A stretch of 64,000 nt of DNA from Streptomyces sp. NBC_01244 (GTDB lineage Bacteria > Actinomycetota > Actinomycetes > Streptomycetales > Streptomycetaceae). A program made the translations under genes and the position numbers. Of this stretch, positions 1 through 7,661 are shown piece after piece. The DNA is taken from the NCBI RefSeq assembly GCF_035987325.1, contig NZ_CP108489.1:124001-188000 (forward strand). The letters are read 5' to 3'. Each line of letters begins with the position of its first letter. Within the stretch, counting starts at the first letter, position 1. The notes beneath the pieces are model-generated. The model was not told where the DNA came from, made no database searches, and worked only from the letters and a program-made list of their open reading frames with translations.

Positions 1-1
1 C

Positions 2-1357
2 GAGTCCCGGGCCTCCACCCTGCACGCCCGCACCATGGAGATCCTCGACGCGCGGGACCTGCTGCCCGACGTCGGCACGCCGCCCAACGAGCCGAACGGC
101 CACTTCGGCGGCCTCCCGCTCGACCTCACGCTGCCCAGCACCCACCCGGGCCAGTGGAAGGTGCCGCAGACCAAGACCGAGGCGGTCCTGGAGGAGTGGG
201 CGATCGCGCGCGGCGTCGACATCCGGTGCGGCCACGAACTGGTCGCCGCCGGCGAGGTCGGCCCGTACGTCGAGGCCGAGGCCGTCGGCCGGGACGGAGT
301 CCTGCGGCTGCGCGCCCGCTACCTGGTCGCCTGCGACGGCGAGGACAGCACCGTACGGCGGCTGACCGGGGTGGACTTCCCCGGCCACGACGCCGGCCGG
401 GAACTGCTGCGGGCCGACGTCGACGGCATCGACATCCCCAACCGGCGTTTCCAGCGCCTGGAGCGGGGGCTGGCCATCGCCTGGCGCAACGACAAGGGCG
501 TCACCCGCGTCATGGTCCACGAGTTCGGCTCGACGGCCGGGCCGCGGACCGCGGACGCCTCGTTCGAGGAGGTCGCCACCGTCTGGAAGCGGGTCACCGG
601 AGAGGACATCAGCGGCGGTACCCCGCTGTGGGTGAACTCCTTCGGCGACGCCTCCCGGCAGCTCGCCTCCTACCGGCACGGGCGCGTCCTGTTCGCGGGG
701 GACGCCGCCCACCGGCAGATGCCGGTCGGCGGCCAGGCCCTCAACCTCGGTCTCCAGGACGCCTTCAACCTCGGCTGGAAGCTCGCGCTCACCGTGCGCG
801 GGCAGGCTCCCGAGGGCCTCCTCGACACCTATCACGAGGAGCGGCACGAGGTCGGCCGCCGGGTCCTGGCGAACATCCAGGCCCAGGCACTGCTGCTGCT
901 CGGCGGCCCCGAGGTGGAGCCGCTGCGCACGCTGGTGGTCGAGCTGACCGGCCTGGAGGACGTACGGGCCCACCTGGCCGGGATGATCAGCGCACTCGAC
1001 GTGCGCTACCCGGTGCCCGGCCCCGCGCACCCGCTGCTCGGCGCCCGGCTGCCGCACACCGTCGTGCGGTCCGGCGGGCGCGACCACGGCAGCACTGCCG
1101 AGCTGCTGCGCGCCCGCGGCGGTCTGCTGCTCGACCTGGACGGCACCGGCGTACGGGTGCCCGCAGGCTGGGCCGACCGGGTCACCACGGTCGTCGGCGA
1201 CCCGGAGCCCGGCTCGCTCCCCGGTGAGCCGGGGGCCGTTCTCGTACGGCCCGACGGCCACGTGGCATGGGTGGGCAGGTCCGCCGACGGCGACGGCGAC
1301 GGACTGGCCGAGGCGCTCGACCGATGGTTCGGCCCGGCCCGCCCACCGACCCCCTGA
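2..1357 (+). CDS. FAD-dependent aromatic hydroxylase, 5'-truncated by window edge
   Basis: The reading frame is open from base 2. The residues before the first internal ATG (base 35) read ESRASTLHART, the usual continuation of this family after the Rossmann fold, so the true start and the GxGxxG motif lie outside the window. The second FAD motif (RVLFAGDAAHRQMPVGGQALNLG) is complete, followed by the conserved DAFNLGWKLA helix and a C-terminal thioredoxin-like domain. This is the class A flavoprotein monooxygenase fold used by angucycline hydroxylases such as PgaE and JadH, which hydroxylate polycyclic polyketides with NAD(P)H and O2. It is the first of four paralogous hydroxylases within 9 kb, which points to a type II polyketide tailoring region. 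The exact substrate cannot be told. Confidence 0.9.
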   Translation, partial: ESRASTLHARTMEILDARDLLPDVGTPPNEPNGHFGGLPLDLTLPSTHPGQWKVPQTKTEAVLEEWAIARGVDIRCGHELVAAGEVGPYVEAEAVGRDGVLRLRARYLVACDGEDSTVRRLTGVDFPGHDAGRELLRADVDGIDIPNRRFQRLERGLAIAWRNDKGVTRVMVHEFGSTAGPRTADASFEEVATVWKRVTGEDISGGTPLWVNSFGDASRQLASYRHGRVLFAGDAAHRQMPVGGQALNLGLQDAFNLGWKLALTVRGQAPEGLLDTYHEERHEVGRRVLANIQAQALLLLGGPEVEPLRTLVVELTGLEDVRAHLAGMISALDVRYPVPGPAHPLLGARLPHTVVRSGGRDHGSTAELLRARGGLLLDLDGTGVRVPAGWADRVTTVVGDPEPGSLPGEPGAVLVRPDGHVAWVGRSADGDGDGLAEALDRWFGPARPPTP

Positions 1358-1465
1358 GCGTGCGCACTCCCCCCACGCGTGCGTCCCACGAGCAAGTCCG
1401 CACCCCGCCGCACACCCACTCACCACCCAGTCTCCAGTGATTCTCACTGCTAGGAAGGACACCCC

Positions 1466-2986
1466 ATGCAAGGCACCGAAGGGACAGCGGCGGACACCGA
1501 CGTCATCGTCGTCGGCGCCGGCCCGACCGGACTGATGCTCGCAGGCGACCTGCGCCTGGGCGGAGCCCGCGTCGTCGTGATCGAGAAGCTGGCGGAGCCG
1601 ACCGGGCAGTCCCGCGGCCTGGGCTTCACCGCCCGTGCCATGGAGCTGTTCGACGAGCGCGGGCTGCTGCCCCGGTTCGGGCAGGGCGAGACCCTCGCCA
1701 CCAGCCCCGTGGGGCACTTCGGCGGGGCGCAGTTCGACTTCACCGTCCTCGAGGACGCCCACTTCGGCGCCCGCGGCATCCCGCAGGGGCAGACCGAGGC
1801 CGTGCTGGAGGGGTGGGCCGCCGAACTCGGTACCGACATCCGGCGCGGCTGGGAGTTCGTCTCGCTCGCCGACGGCTTCCTCGACGGGGACCACGTCGAG
1901 ATCACCGTCCGTACGCCCGAGGGCGACGAGCAGCGGCTGCGCGCCGCGTACCTGGTGGGCGCCGACGGCGGCTCCAGCCGCGTCCGCAAGGCGGCCGGCC
2001 TCGAGTTCCCCGGCACCGACGCCACCCAGGGCATGTACCTCGCCGATGTCACCGGCTGTGCCCTGCGGCCGCGGTTCCTCGGCGAGCGCCTGAACAACGG
2101 CATGGTGATGGCGGCCCCGCTCGCCGAGGGCGTGGACCGGATCATCGTCTGCCCCGACGGCCGGCCGGCGCACGACCGCGAACGGACCGTCACCTTCGAG
2201 GAGGTCGCGGAAGCCTGGCAGACCATCACCGGCGAGGACATCTCGCACGGCGGCGCCGACTGGGTGTCCTCCTTCACCAACGCCACCCGCCAGGCCTCCG
2301 AGTACCGGCGCGGCCGGGTGTTCGTGGCCGGCGACGCGGCGCACATCCACCTGCCCGCCGGCGGCCAGGGTCTGAGCACCGGCGTGCAGGACGCGGCCAA
2401 CCTCGGCTGGAAGCTGGCCGCAGTGGTCCGCGGCGACGCCCCCGCGGCGCTGCTCGACACCTACCACGCCGAGCGGTGGCCGGTCGGCCGCCGCCTGCTG
2501 GCCAACACCCGCGCCCAGGGGATCGTCTTCCTCGGCGGCGCGGAGTCGGACCCGCTGCGCGAGCTGTTCGGCGAACTGGTCCGGTACGACGACGTCAAGC
2601 GGCACCTGGCCGGGGCGGTCAGCCACCTCGACATCCGCTACGACCTCGGCGCGGGCGAGGACGCCCACCCGCTGGTCGGCCGCCGGATGCCGCCGCGGCT
2701 GCTGGTCGGCGCGGAGGGCGAGCAGCGCACCGCGCGGCTGCTGCACGCGGGCCGGGCCGTGCTGCTCGACTTCGCCGACGATGCCGGGACGCGCCGCACG
2801 GCAGCCGGCTGGCAGGGCCGCCTCGACGTGCACACCGTGTCCGCCAAGCCGGTCGACGGCCCGGACGTACTGGCCGGCGTCCCCGCCCTGCTGGTCCGTC
2901 CCGACGGGTACGTGGCCTGGGCCGGCGAGCCCGCGCAAGGGCTCGAGGCCGCGCTGGTGCGGTGGCTGGGAGCCGCTTCCGCCTGA
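1466..2986 (+). CDS. FAD-dependent aromatic polyketide hydroxylase
   Basis: This is a complete 506-residue class A flavoprotein monooxygenase. The N-terminal dinucleotide-binding motif GAGPTG lies at residues 17-22. The DG-type motif (YLVGADGGSSRVRK) lies near residue 170, and the second FAD motif (VFVAGDAAHIHLPAGGQG) near 285. A thioredoxin-like C-terminal domain ends at about residue 500. The start follows AGGAAGGACACCCC, a good ribosome site. It lies 108 bases after the truncated hydroxylase, in the same direction. Like PgaE, CabE or JadH it should hydroxylate, or oxidatively open, an aromatic polyketide in the cytoplasm using NAD(P)H and O2. The regiochemistry is not predictable from sequence. 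Confidence 0.92.
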   Translation: MQGTEGTAADTDVIVVGAGPTGLMLAGDLRLGGARVVVIEKLAEPTGQSRGLGFTARAMELFDERGLLPRFGQGETLATSPVGHFGGAQFDFTVLEDAHFGARGIPQGQTEAVLEGWAAELGTDIRRGWEFVSLADGFLDGDHVEITVRTPEGDEQRLRAAYLVGADGGSSRVRKAAGLEFPGTDATQGMYLADVTGCALRPRFLGERLNNGMVMAAPLAEGVDRIIVCPDGRPAHDRERTVTFEEVAEAWQTITGEDISHGGADWVSSFTNATRQASEYRRGRVFVAGDAAHIHLPAGGQGLSTGVQDAANLGWKLAAVVRGDAPAALLDTYHAERWPVGRRLLANTRAQGIVFLGGAESDPLRELFGELVRYDDVKRHLAGAVSHLDIRYDLGAGEDAHPLVGRRMPPRLLVGAEGEQRTARLLHAGRAVLLDFADDAGTRRTAAGWQGRLDVHTVSAKPVDGPDVLAGVPALLVRPDGYVAWAGEPAQGLEAALVRWLGAASA

Positions 2987-3006
2987 CCCCCTCAGAGCGG
3001 CGCCCG

Positions 3007-3044
3007 AGCCCCTGCCCCGCCGGCCGACCGGCGGGGCAGGGGCT
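3007..3044. terminator. strong hairpin terminator
   Basis: A perfect 17-bp inverted repeat (AGCCCCTGCCCCGCCGG and its complement) with a 4-base loop starts 21 bases after the hydroxylase stop. It lies between convergent genes and probably ends the rightward transcript. Confidence 0.85.
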
Positions 3045-3156
3045 CTCCCGCGTCCGCGGCCGGGTCCGTCCTGCCCTGCGGACCGCGGACCGCCGACCGC
3101 CGACCGCGGACGGCGCACCGCGCACCGGGGGCGACGTACGGGGCGGGCACGCGGAA

Positions 3157-3197
3157 AGCCCCGGCTCCGCGACGGGGGAGAACGCGGAACCGGGGCT
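3157..3197. terminator. hairpin terminator for the leftward methyltransferase
   Basis: A 15-bp inverted repeat with a single mismatch (AGCCCCGGCTCCGCG against CGCGGAACCGGGGCT) has an 11-base loop. It lies 18 bases beyond the stop of the leftward methyltransferase and probably ends that transcript. Confidence 0.7.
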
Positions 3198-3214
3198 GCT
3201 CAGGGGGTGGTGCG

Positions 3215-4300
3215 TCAGACCGCGACGGCCTCCACGACCGAGACGGCGGCGGCGGTCTCCACGACCCGCTCCAGCTTGAAGCCGGCCTTCGCCACCAGCT
3301 CCGCGTACTGCGACCGGGTGCGCTCCTTGCCGCCCACGAGCAGCAGCAGCCACAGGTCGACGAGCTTGCCGGAGTGCGGCGCGTCGCCCTCCTCCGGGAC
3401 CACCATCTCCACCAGCAGCAGCTTGCCGCCCGGCTTGATCGCGGCGCGCACGTTCCGGAGGATCTGCAGGGCCTGCTCCTCCGGCCAGTCGTGCACGATG
3501 TGCTTGAGGACGTACGCGTCCGCGCCCGACGGCATCGGGGCGAACAGGTCACCGTCGGCCAGGGTCACGCGGTCCGCGACGCCCTGCGCCTCCAGGAACT
3601 CCGCGGCGCCGTTCCCGGCGACGCGCGGGTCCGAGAGGATGCCCTTGGTGTCGGGCGCACTGTTGAGGATGCCGGCCAGCAGCGCGCCGTTGGCCCCACA
3701 GAAGTCCAGGACCGTGCCGAACTGCGAGAAGTCGTACGCGGCCACGACCGGCACGGTCTCGGTGCCGGACATGTTCCCCATGCCGCCGATGAACACCGCA
3801 CCGTATTCCGGGTTCTGCATGAGGTATTCGAAGGCGCCCATCCCGCGGCGCTTCGGCAGGCTCGGCTCGCCGGTCCGCACCGCGTCCAGGAAACCGTTCC
3901 AGTCGTCCCAGTGCGTCGGGTGGCCCATCAGCACGCAGATGTCGCGCATCGTCATGGGGTGGTCGGCGCGCAGCGCGTCGGCCATCGGGGTCAGCGCCCA
4001 GAGGCCGTCGTCCTGGCGCGTGAACACGCCCTGGGAGGCGAGCAGGCGCAGCACCCGGCCCAGTGCCTCGGCGTGCGCGCCGACCTCCGCGGCCAGGTCC
4101 TCGATCGGTCGCGGACCGCCCTGCAGGGCCTCGGCCACGCGCAGTTCGGCGGCGGCGTACAGGGCCTGGGTCACCATGGAGCCCATGGCCAGTTCGAGCA
4201 GGGCGAACGGGGGCGGGGCCAGCTCCCGGACCTGCTTCTGCAGGTCCGCCCGGGTCTTCTCCGCGGCGCGGACGACTTCGGGGGGCGGCACAGCGGGCAT
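3215..4300 (-). CDS. SAM-dependent O-methyltransferase (methyltransf_2 type)
   Basis: This 361-residue protein has an N-terminal winged-helix dimerisation domain (about residues 20-100, with MVTQALYAAAELRVAEAL) followed by a Rossmann methyltransferase domain. The layout is that of small-molecule O-methyltransferases of polyketide pathways, such as carminomycin- or tetracenomycin-type enzymes. The SAM motif I is unusual, DFCGANG instead of the common D-x-G-G-G-x-G. The catalytic-base region HIVHDW is present. The start is the ATG preceded by GGAGGAAACTC; longer upstream extensions of the frame lack a ribosome site. It resembles the second methyltransferase at 46.4 kb in length and motif order, so the two may be paralogs acting at different hydroxyls. 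Confidence 0.9.
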   Translation of the reverse strand: MPAVPPPEVVRAAEKTRADLQKQVRELAPPPFALLELAMGSMVTQALYAAAELRVAEALQGGPRPIEDLAAEVGAHAEALGRVLRLLASQGVFTRQDDGLWALTPMADALRADHPMTMRDICVLMGHPTHWDDWNGFLDAVRTGEPSLPKRRGMGAFEYLMQNPEYGAVFIGGMGNMSGTETVPVVAAYDFSQFGTVLDFCGANGALLAGILNSAPDTKGILSDPRVAGNGAAEFLEAQGVADRVTLADGDLFAPMPSGADAYVLKHIVHDWPEEQALQILRNVRAAIKPGGKLLLVEMVVPEEGDAPHSGKLVDLWLLLLVGGKERTRSQYAELVAKAGFKLERVVETAAAVSVVEAVAV

Positions 4301-4644
4301 GAGTTTCCTCCATGGCAGAAGAGCGAGAAATCTGTCCCAACCGCCGGAAGGGACCCGTCCCGCCACCGTAGGGAGGGGCGATGGACCCGCCCTGGAACGC
4401 GGCTCGGACGCATCTGGAGCGGGGCGGAAGGCTGCGCACGCCCCTCGCGTTCCGCTCGCCCTTCGCGCCGGCCCCCGAATGCGCCGGTCCCGCGGCACGG
4501 CCGCCGGACGGCGGGCCCAGAACGGCTCGGCCTCTGCTCGGCGCCCGCTCGACGCGGGCCGGAGACCGGTTCGTCCGGGACGAAGTACTCGGCATCCTTG
4601 GCCCGGCATCGCCTTGCGCACTCCGACGCCCCTGGAGGCCGTCC
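4301..4644. other. intergenic region between divergent genes
   Basis: This 344-base stretch separates the leftward methyltransferase from the rightward small ORF and eboE-like gene. It holds the methyltransferase ribosome site and presumably both promoters. Long frames cross it, but their composition is that of non-coding GC-rich shadow frames. I see no convincing gene or operator in it. Confidence 0.4.
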
Positions 4645-4755
4645 GTGTCCGTTCGTACCGCGCCCCCCCTTGCCGGAGACCGGACCGGCGTGTGGCTCAA
4701 GGACGCCCCGGCCGGCGCCGCGCCCGAGCGGGCCACGGCCCCCGCCGAGGTGTAG
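4645..4755 (+). CDS. small ORF (36 aa), unknown
   Basis: A GTG start lies six bases after a clear GGAGG. The 36-residue product (starting MSVRTAPPLAGDRTG and ending ATAPAEV) stops four bases before the eboE-like start, so the two are probably translationally coupled. No family is recognised. It could be a leader peptide, or the decayed remnant of an upstream ebo-operon gene. The good ribosome site and spacing are the only support for expression. Confidence 0.35.
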   Translation: MSVRTAPPLAGDRTGVWLKDAPAGAAPERATAPAEV

Positions 4756-4759
4756 GCCC

Positions 4760-5938
4760 GTGCGCTTCCTCCACCGGGACGGCACCACCGTCCACCTCTC
4801 GTACTCGGCCAACGTGCACCCGGCCGAGACCCTCGACGGGCTCCTCGACCGGCTGCGTGCGTACGGCGAGCCGGTACGCCGTCGATTGGGCCTGGAGCGG
4901 CTCGGCATCGGGCTGTGGCTGGCCGCGGACACCGTCCGCGACCTCGACGCCACCCCCCGCGCGCTCGCCGCCCTGCGCGGCGAACTCGACCGGCGCGGTC
5001 TGGAAGTCGTGACCCTCAACGGATTCCCGTACCAGGGCTTCGGCGGCCAACGGGTCAAGTACCGGGTCTACCGCCCGGACTGGGCCCAGGCCCAGCGGTA
5101 CGAGCACACCCTCGCCCTCGCCCGGATACTCGCCGCCCTGCTGCCCGAGGACGCCGCCGAGGGAACGATCTCCACCCTCCCGCTGGCCTGGCGCACCGTC
5201 TACGACGACGAGCGCGCCGCCCGCGCCCGGACGGCCCTCGCCGACCTCGGCGGCCGCCTGGACGACCTCGCCGACGCCACCGGCCGCTCGATCCGCATCG
5301 CCCTGGAACCCGAACCCGGCTGCGCCCTCGAGACCACCGCCGAGGCCATCGCGCCCCTGCGGGCCATCGGCCACGACCGGATCGGCGTCTGCGTCGACAC
5401 CTGCCACCTGGCCACCTCCTTCGAGGAACCGGGGCCCGCGCTCGCCGCCCTGGCCGCGGCCGGCATCCCGGTGGTCAAGAGCCAGCTGTCGGCCGCCCTG
5501 CACGCCGAGCACCCCGACCGCCCCGTGGTCCGCGCGGCCCTCGCGGCCGTCGGGGCCCACGGGGAGTCCCGGTTCCTGCACCAGACCCGCAGCCCCGCCG
5601 CCGACGGCCTGCGCGGCACCGACGACCTCGGCCCCGCCCTGGCCGGCGGGGCCCTGCCCGAGACCGGGCCCTGGCGCGCCCTCTTCCACGTACCGCTGCA
5701 CGCGACCCCCGCCGCGCCCCTGACCGCCACCCTGCCCGTCCTGAACGAGGCGCTGGCCCACCTGGTCGGCGGCGAACGGGCGCTGACCGGGCACCTGGAA
5801 GTCGAGACCTACGCCTGGCAGGCGCTGCCGCCCGCCCTGCGCCCGCGCACCGCGGCGCAGCTCGTCGACGCCATCGCCGCCGAACTCGCCTTCGCCCGCG
5901 ATCTGCTGACGGAGCACGGCCTGAAGGAGCTGCCGTGA
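4760..5938 (+). CDS. eboE: EboE-like metabolite-traffic protein (xylose-isomerase-like TIM barrel)
   Basis: The 392-residue protein begins VRFLHRDGTTVHLSYSANVHPAE, the type of start I associate with EboE proteins. It has the features of a xylose-isomerase-like TIM barrel: IALEPEPGCALETTAEA (metal-binding Glu), then DTCHLATSFE and HLEVETYAW. EboE belongs to the eboABCDEF gene group found with secondary metabolites in several phyla, where it is linked to precursor movement to the periplasm; its chemistry is unsettled. Here it appears alone, without recognisable EboA, B, C, D or F, between a methyltransferase and flavin hydroxylases. The GTG start is chosen from the conserved N-terminus and a GAGG nine bases upstream. 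The family assignment comes from recalled similarity. Confidence 0.7.
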   Translation: MRFLHRDGTTVHLSYSANVHPAETLDGLLDRLRAYGEPVRRRLGLERLGIGLWLAADTVRDLDATPRALAALRGELDRRGLEVVTLNGFPYQGFGGQRVKYRVYRPDWAQAQRYEHTLALARILAALLPEDAAEGTISTLPLAWRTVYDDERAARARTALADLGGRLDDLADATGRSIRIALEPEPGCALETTAEAIAPLRAIGHDRIGVCVDTCHLATSFEEPGPALAALAAAGIPVVKSQLSAALHAEHPDRPVVRAALAAVGAHGESRFLHQTRSPAADGLRGTDDLGPALAGGALPETGPWRALFHVPLHATPAAPLTATLPVLNEALAHLVGGERALTGHLEVETYAWQALPPALRPRTAAQLVDAIAAELAFARDLLTEHGLKELP

Positions 5939-6009
5939 CCACCGCCTCCACCGCCCCGGTGGCGGCCCCGCCGCGCACCGCGCACCGGCAGCCGCCTCGC
6001 GCGGGGTGA
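5935..6009 (+). CDS. mini-ORF (24 aa) overlapping the end of eboE
   Basis: A GTGA overlap with the eboE stop opens a 24-codon frame (MTTASTAPVAAPPRTAHRQP then PRAG). Such an overlap is normally the start of a coupled operon gene, yet the frame ends at once and a hairpin follows. It may be the leftover start of a lost ebo gene. Expression as a real peptide is doubtful. Confidence 0.25.
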   Translation: MTTASTAPVAAPPRTAHRQPPRAG

Positions 6010-6022
6010 GGAACCGACCTCA

Positions 6023-6042
6023 AGGATCGCTTGAGCGATCCT
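6023..6042. terminator. hairpin after eboE-like gene
   Basis: AGGATCGC and GCGATCCT form an 8-bp perfect stem with a TTGA loop, 14 bases after the mini-ORF stop and 75 bases before the next gene. It is probably a terminator or attenuator. A perfect palindrome GTTGATCAAC at 6085-6094 lies in the following leader. Confidence 0.55.
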
Positions 6043-6116
6043 GCGGTCCCGCTGCACCGCCCTGCGACCCCCCTGGTCTTCTCTGTTGATCAACCGTCTG
6101 TATGGAGGAATCGAAA

Positions 6117-7595
6117 ATGGCAAAGAGCGCGATCATCGTGGGCGCTGGGCCGGTCGGTCTGATGCTCGCGGGTGAGCTGCGGCTCGGCGGCGCGGACGTC
6201 GTCGTCTACGACAAGCTGCCCGCCCCCAGCGGCGAGTCGCGCGGCCTCGGATTCACCAGCCGTACCGCGGAGGTCCTCGACCAGCGCGGGCTGCTCGACC
6301 GGCTCGGCGACATCCGCTGGGGCAAGCAGGGCCACTACGGCGGCATCCGCATCGACTTCTCCCTCCTGGACGAGAGCCACTTCGGCGTCATGGGCCTGGC
6401 CCAGTCCGTCACCGAGGACGCGCTCGGCAGCTGGGTCGCCGACCTGGGCGTCGAGGTGCGCCGCGGCTACGAGCTGACCACCCTGACCGAGACCGAGGAC
6501 GGCGTGCTCCTCGGCTTCCAGGGCCCCGACGGGTACACCGAGGCCACCGGCACGTACGTCGTCGGCTGCGACGGAGGCAAGTCCACCGTGCGCACCCTGG
6601 CCGGCATCGACTTCCCCGGCGACGAGGCCACCCGCGGCATGTACCTGGCCGACGTCGTCGGCGCGGACGTGCGCATGCGGCCCATCGGCGAGCGCATCGC
6701 GGGCGGCGGCATGGTGCTGTCCGTCACCCTGGAGCCGGGTGTCGACCGCATCGTCATCCACGAGGCCGGCGTCCGCCCCCACCACGGCGAGGGCGAGCTG
6801 GAGTTCTCCGAGCTCGCCGAGGCCTGGCAGCGCCTGACCGGAGAGGACATCCACGGCGCCTCCGCCTCCTGGATGTGCGCCCTGACCAACGCCACCGGCC
6901 TGGCCGCCGAGTACCGCAAGGGCCGTGTCTTCCTCGCCGGCGACTCCGCCCACGACCACGCCCCGCTCGGCGCCCAGGGCGTCAGCGTCGGTCTCCAGGA
7001 CGCCGTCAACCTCGGGTGGAAGCTCGCCGCCGTGCTCGGGGACCGGGCCCCCGAGTCCCTGCTCGACACCTACCACGCCGAGCGCCACCCGATCGGCGAG
7101 GAGCTGATGCGCGACGTGCACTCCATGTCGCTGCTGTACCTCGCCGGCGAGGAGATGGAGCCGCTGCGCACCGTCGTGCGCGAACTCGTCACCCTGCCCG
7201 AGGCCGCCCGCCGGCTCGCGGGCCGCGTCTCCGGCCTGCACATCAAGTACGACGTGGGCGCCGAGGGCCACCCCTTCCTGGGGCTGCGACTGGCCCCGCA
7301 CCGGGCCGTCGAGCGCGCCGACGGCAGCCGCACGAAGGTCGCCGAACTCCTGCACGCGGGCCGCGGCGTGCTCATCGTCACGGACGGGGACACCGGCCCG
7401 GCCGAGCTCGCCGCCCGCTGGGCCGACCGCGTGGACGTCATCACCGGAGCCTGGGCCGACCAGGAGGCCGACCACCACGACGCCCCGCAGGCCGTGCTGG
7501 TCCGCCCCGACGGCTACATCGCCTGGGTGGCTCCGGCGGGCGGCGACCTCGAAGCCGCCCTCACCCGCTGGTTCGGGGCGCCCGCAGCCGTCTGA
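6117..7595 (+). CDS. FAD-dependent aromatic polyketide hydroxylase
   Basis: This is a 492-residue class A flavin monooxygenase. GAGPVG lies at residues 9-14, YVVGCDGGKSTVR near 152, and the second FAD motif is VFLAGDSAHDHAPLGAQG near 272, where DSAHDH replaces the more usual DAAHxH. A C-terminal thioredoxin-like domain follows. The ATG follows TGGAGGAATCGAAA, and this start is preferred to the in-frame ATG 15 bases upstream because of that ribosome site. The next gene encodes a close paralog sharing the opening MAKxAIIVGAGPVGLxLAGE and DKLPAPSGESRG, which suggests tandem duplication. The likely role is post-PKS oxygenation of a polycyclic aromatic. Confidence 0.92.
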   Translation: MAKSAIIVGAGPVGLMLAGELRLGGADVVVYDKLPAPSGESRGLGFTSRTAEVLDQRGLLDRLGDIRWGKQGHYGGIRIDFSLLDESHFGVMGLAQSVTEDALGSWVADLGVEVRRGYELTTLTETEDGVLLGFQGPDGYTEATGTYVVGCDGGKSTVRTLAGIDFPGDEATRGMYLADVVGADVRMRPIGERIAGGGMVLSVTLEPGVDRIVIHEAGVRPHHGEGELEFSELAEAWQRLTGEDIHGASASWMCALTNATGLAAEYRKGRVFLAGDSAHDHAPLGAQGVSVGLQDAVNLGWKLAAVLGDRAPESLLDTYHAERHPIGEELMRDVHSMSLLYLAGEEMEPLRTVVRELVTLPEAARRLAGRVSGLHIKYDVGAEGHPFLGLRLAPHRAVERADGSRTKVAELLHAGRGVLIVTDGDTGPAELAARWADRVDVITGAWADQEADHHDAPQAVLVRPDGYIAWVAPAGGDLEAALTRWFGAPAAV

Positions 7596-7661
7596 CGGCC
7601 CGTCGTACGACACCCTGGCGCTGCCCCATGCGCGGCAGCTTTGACGTTTGAGGAGTAGGAC

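Noticed and set aside
6041..6069. SARP-like CTGC repeats before the hydroxylase at 6117
   Set aside because: The first interval is 11 bases but the next is 10, and no -10 follows at the expected distance.
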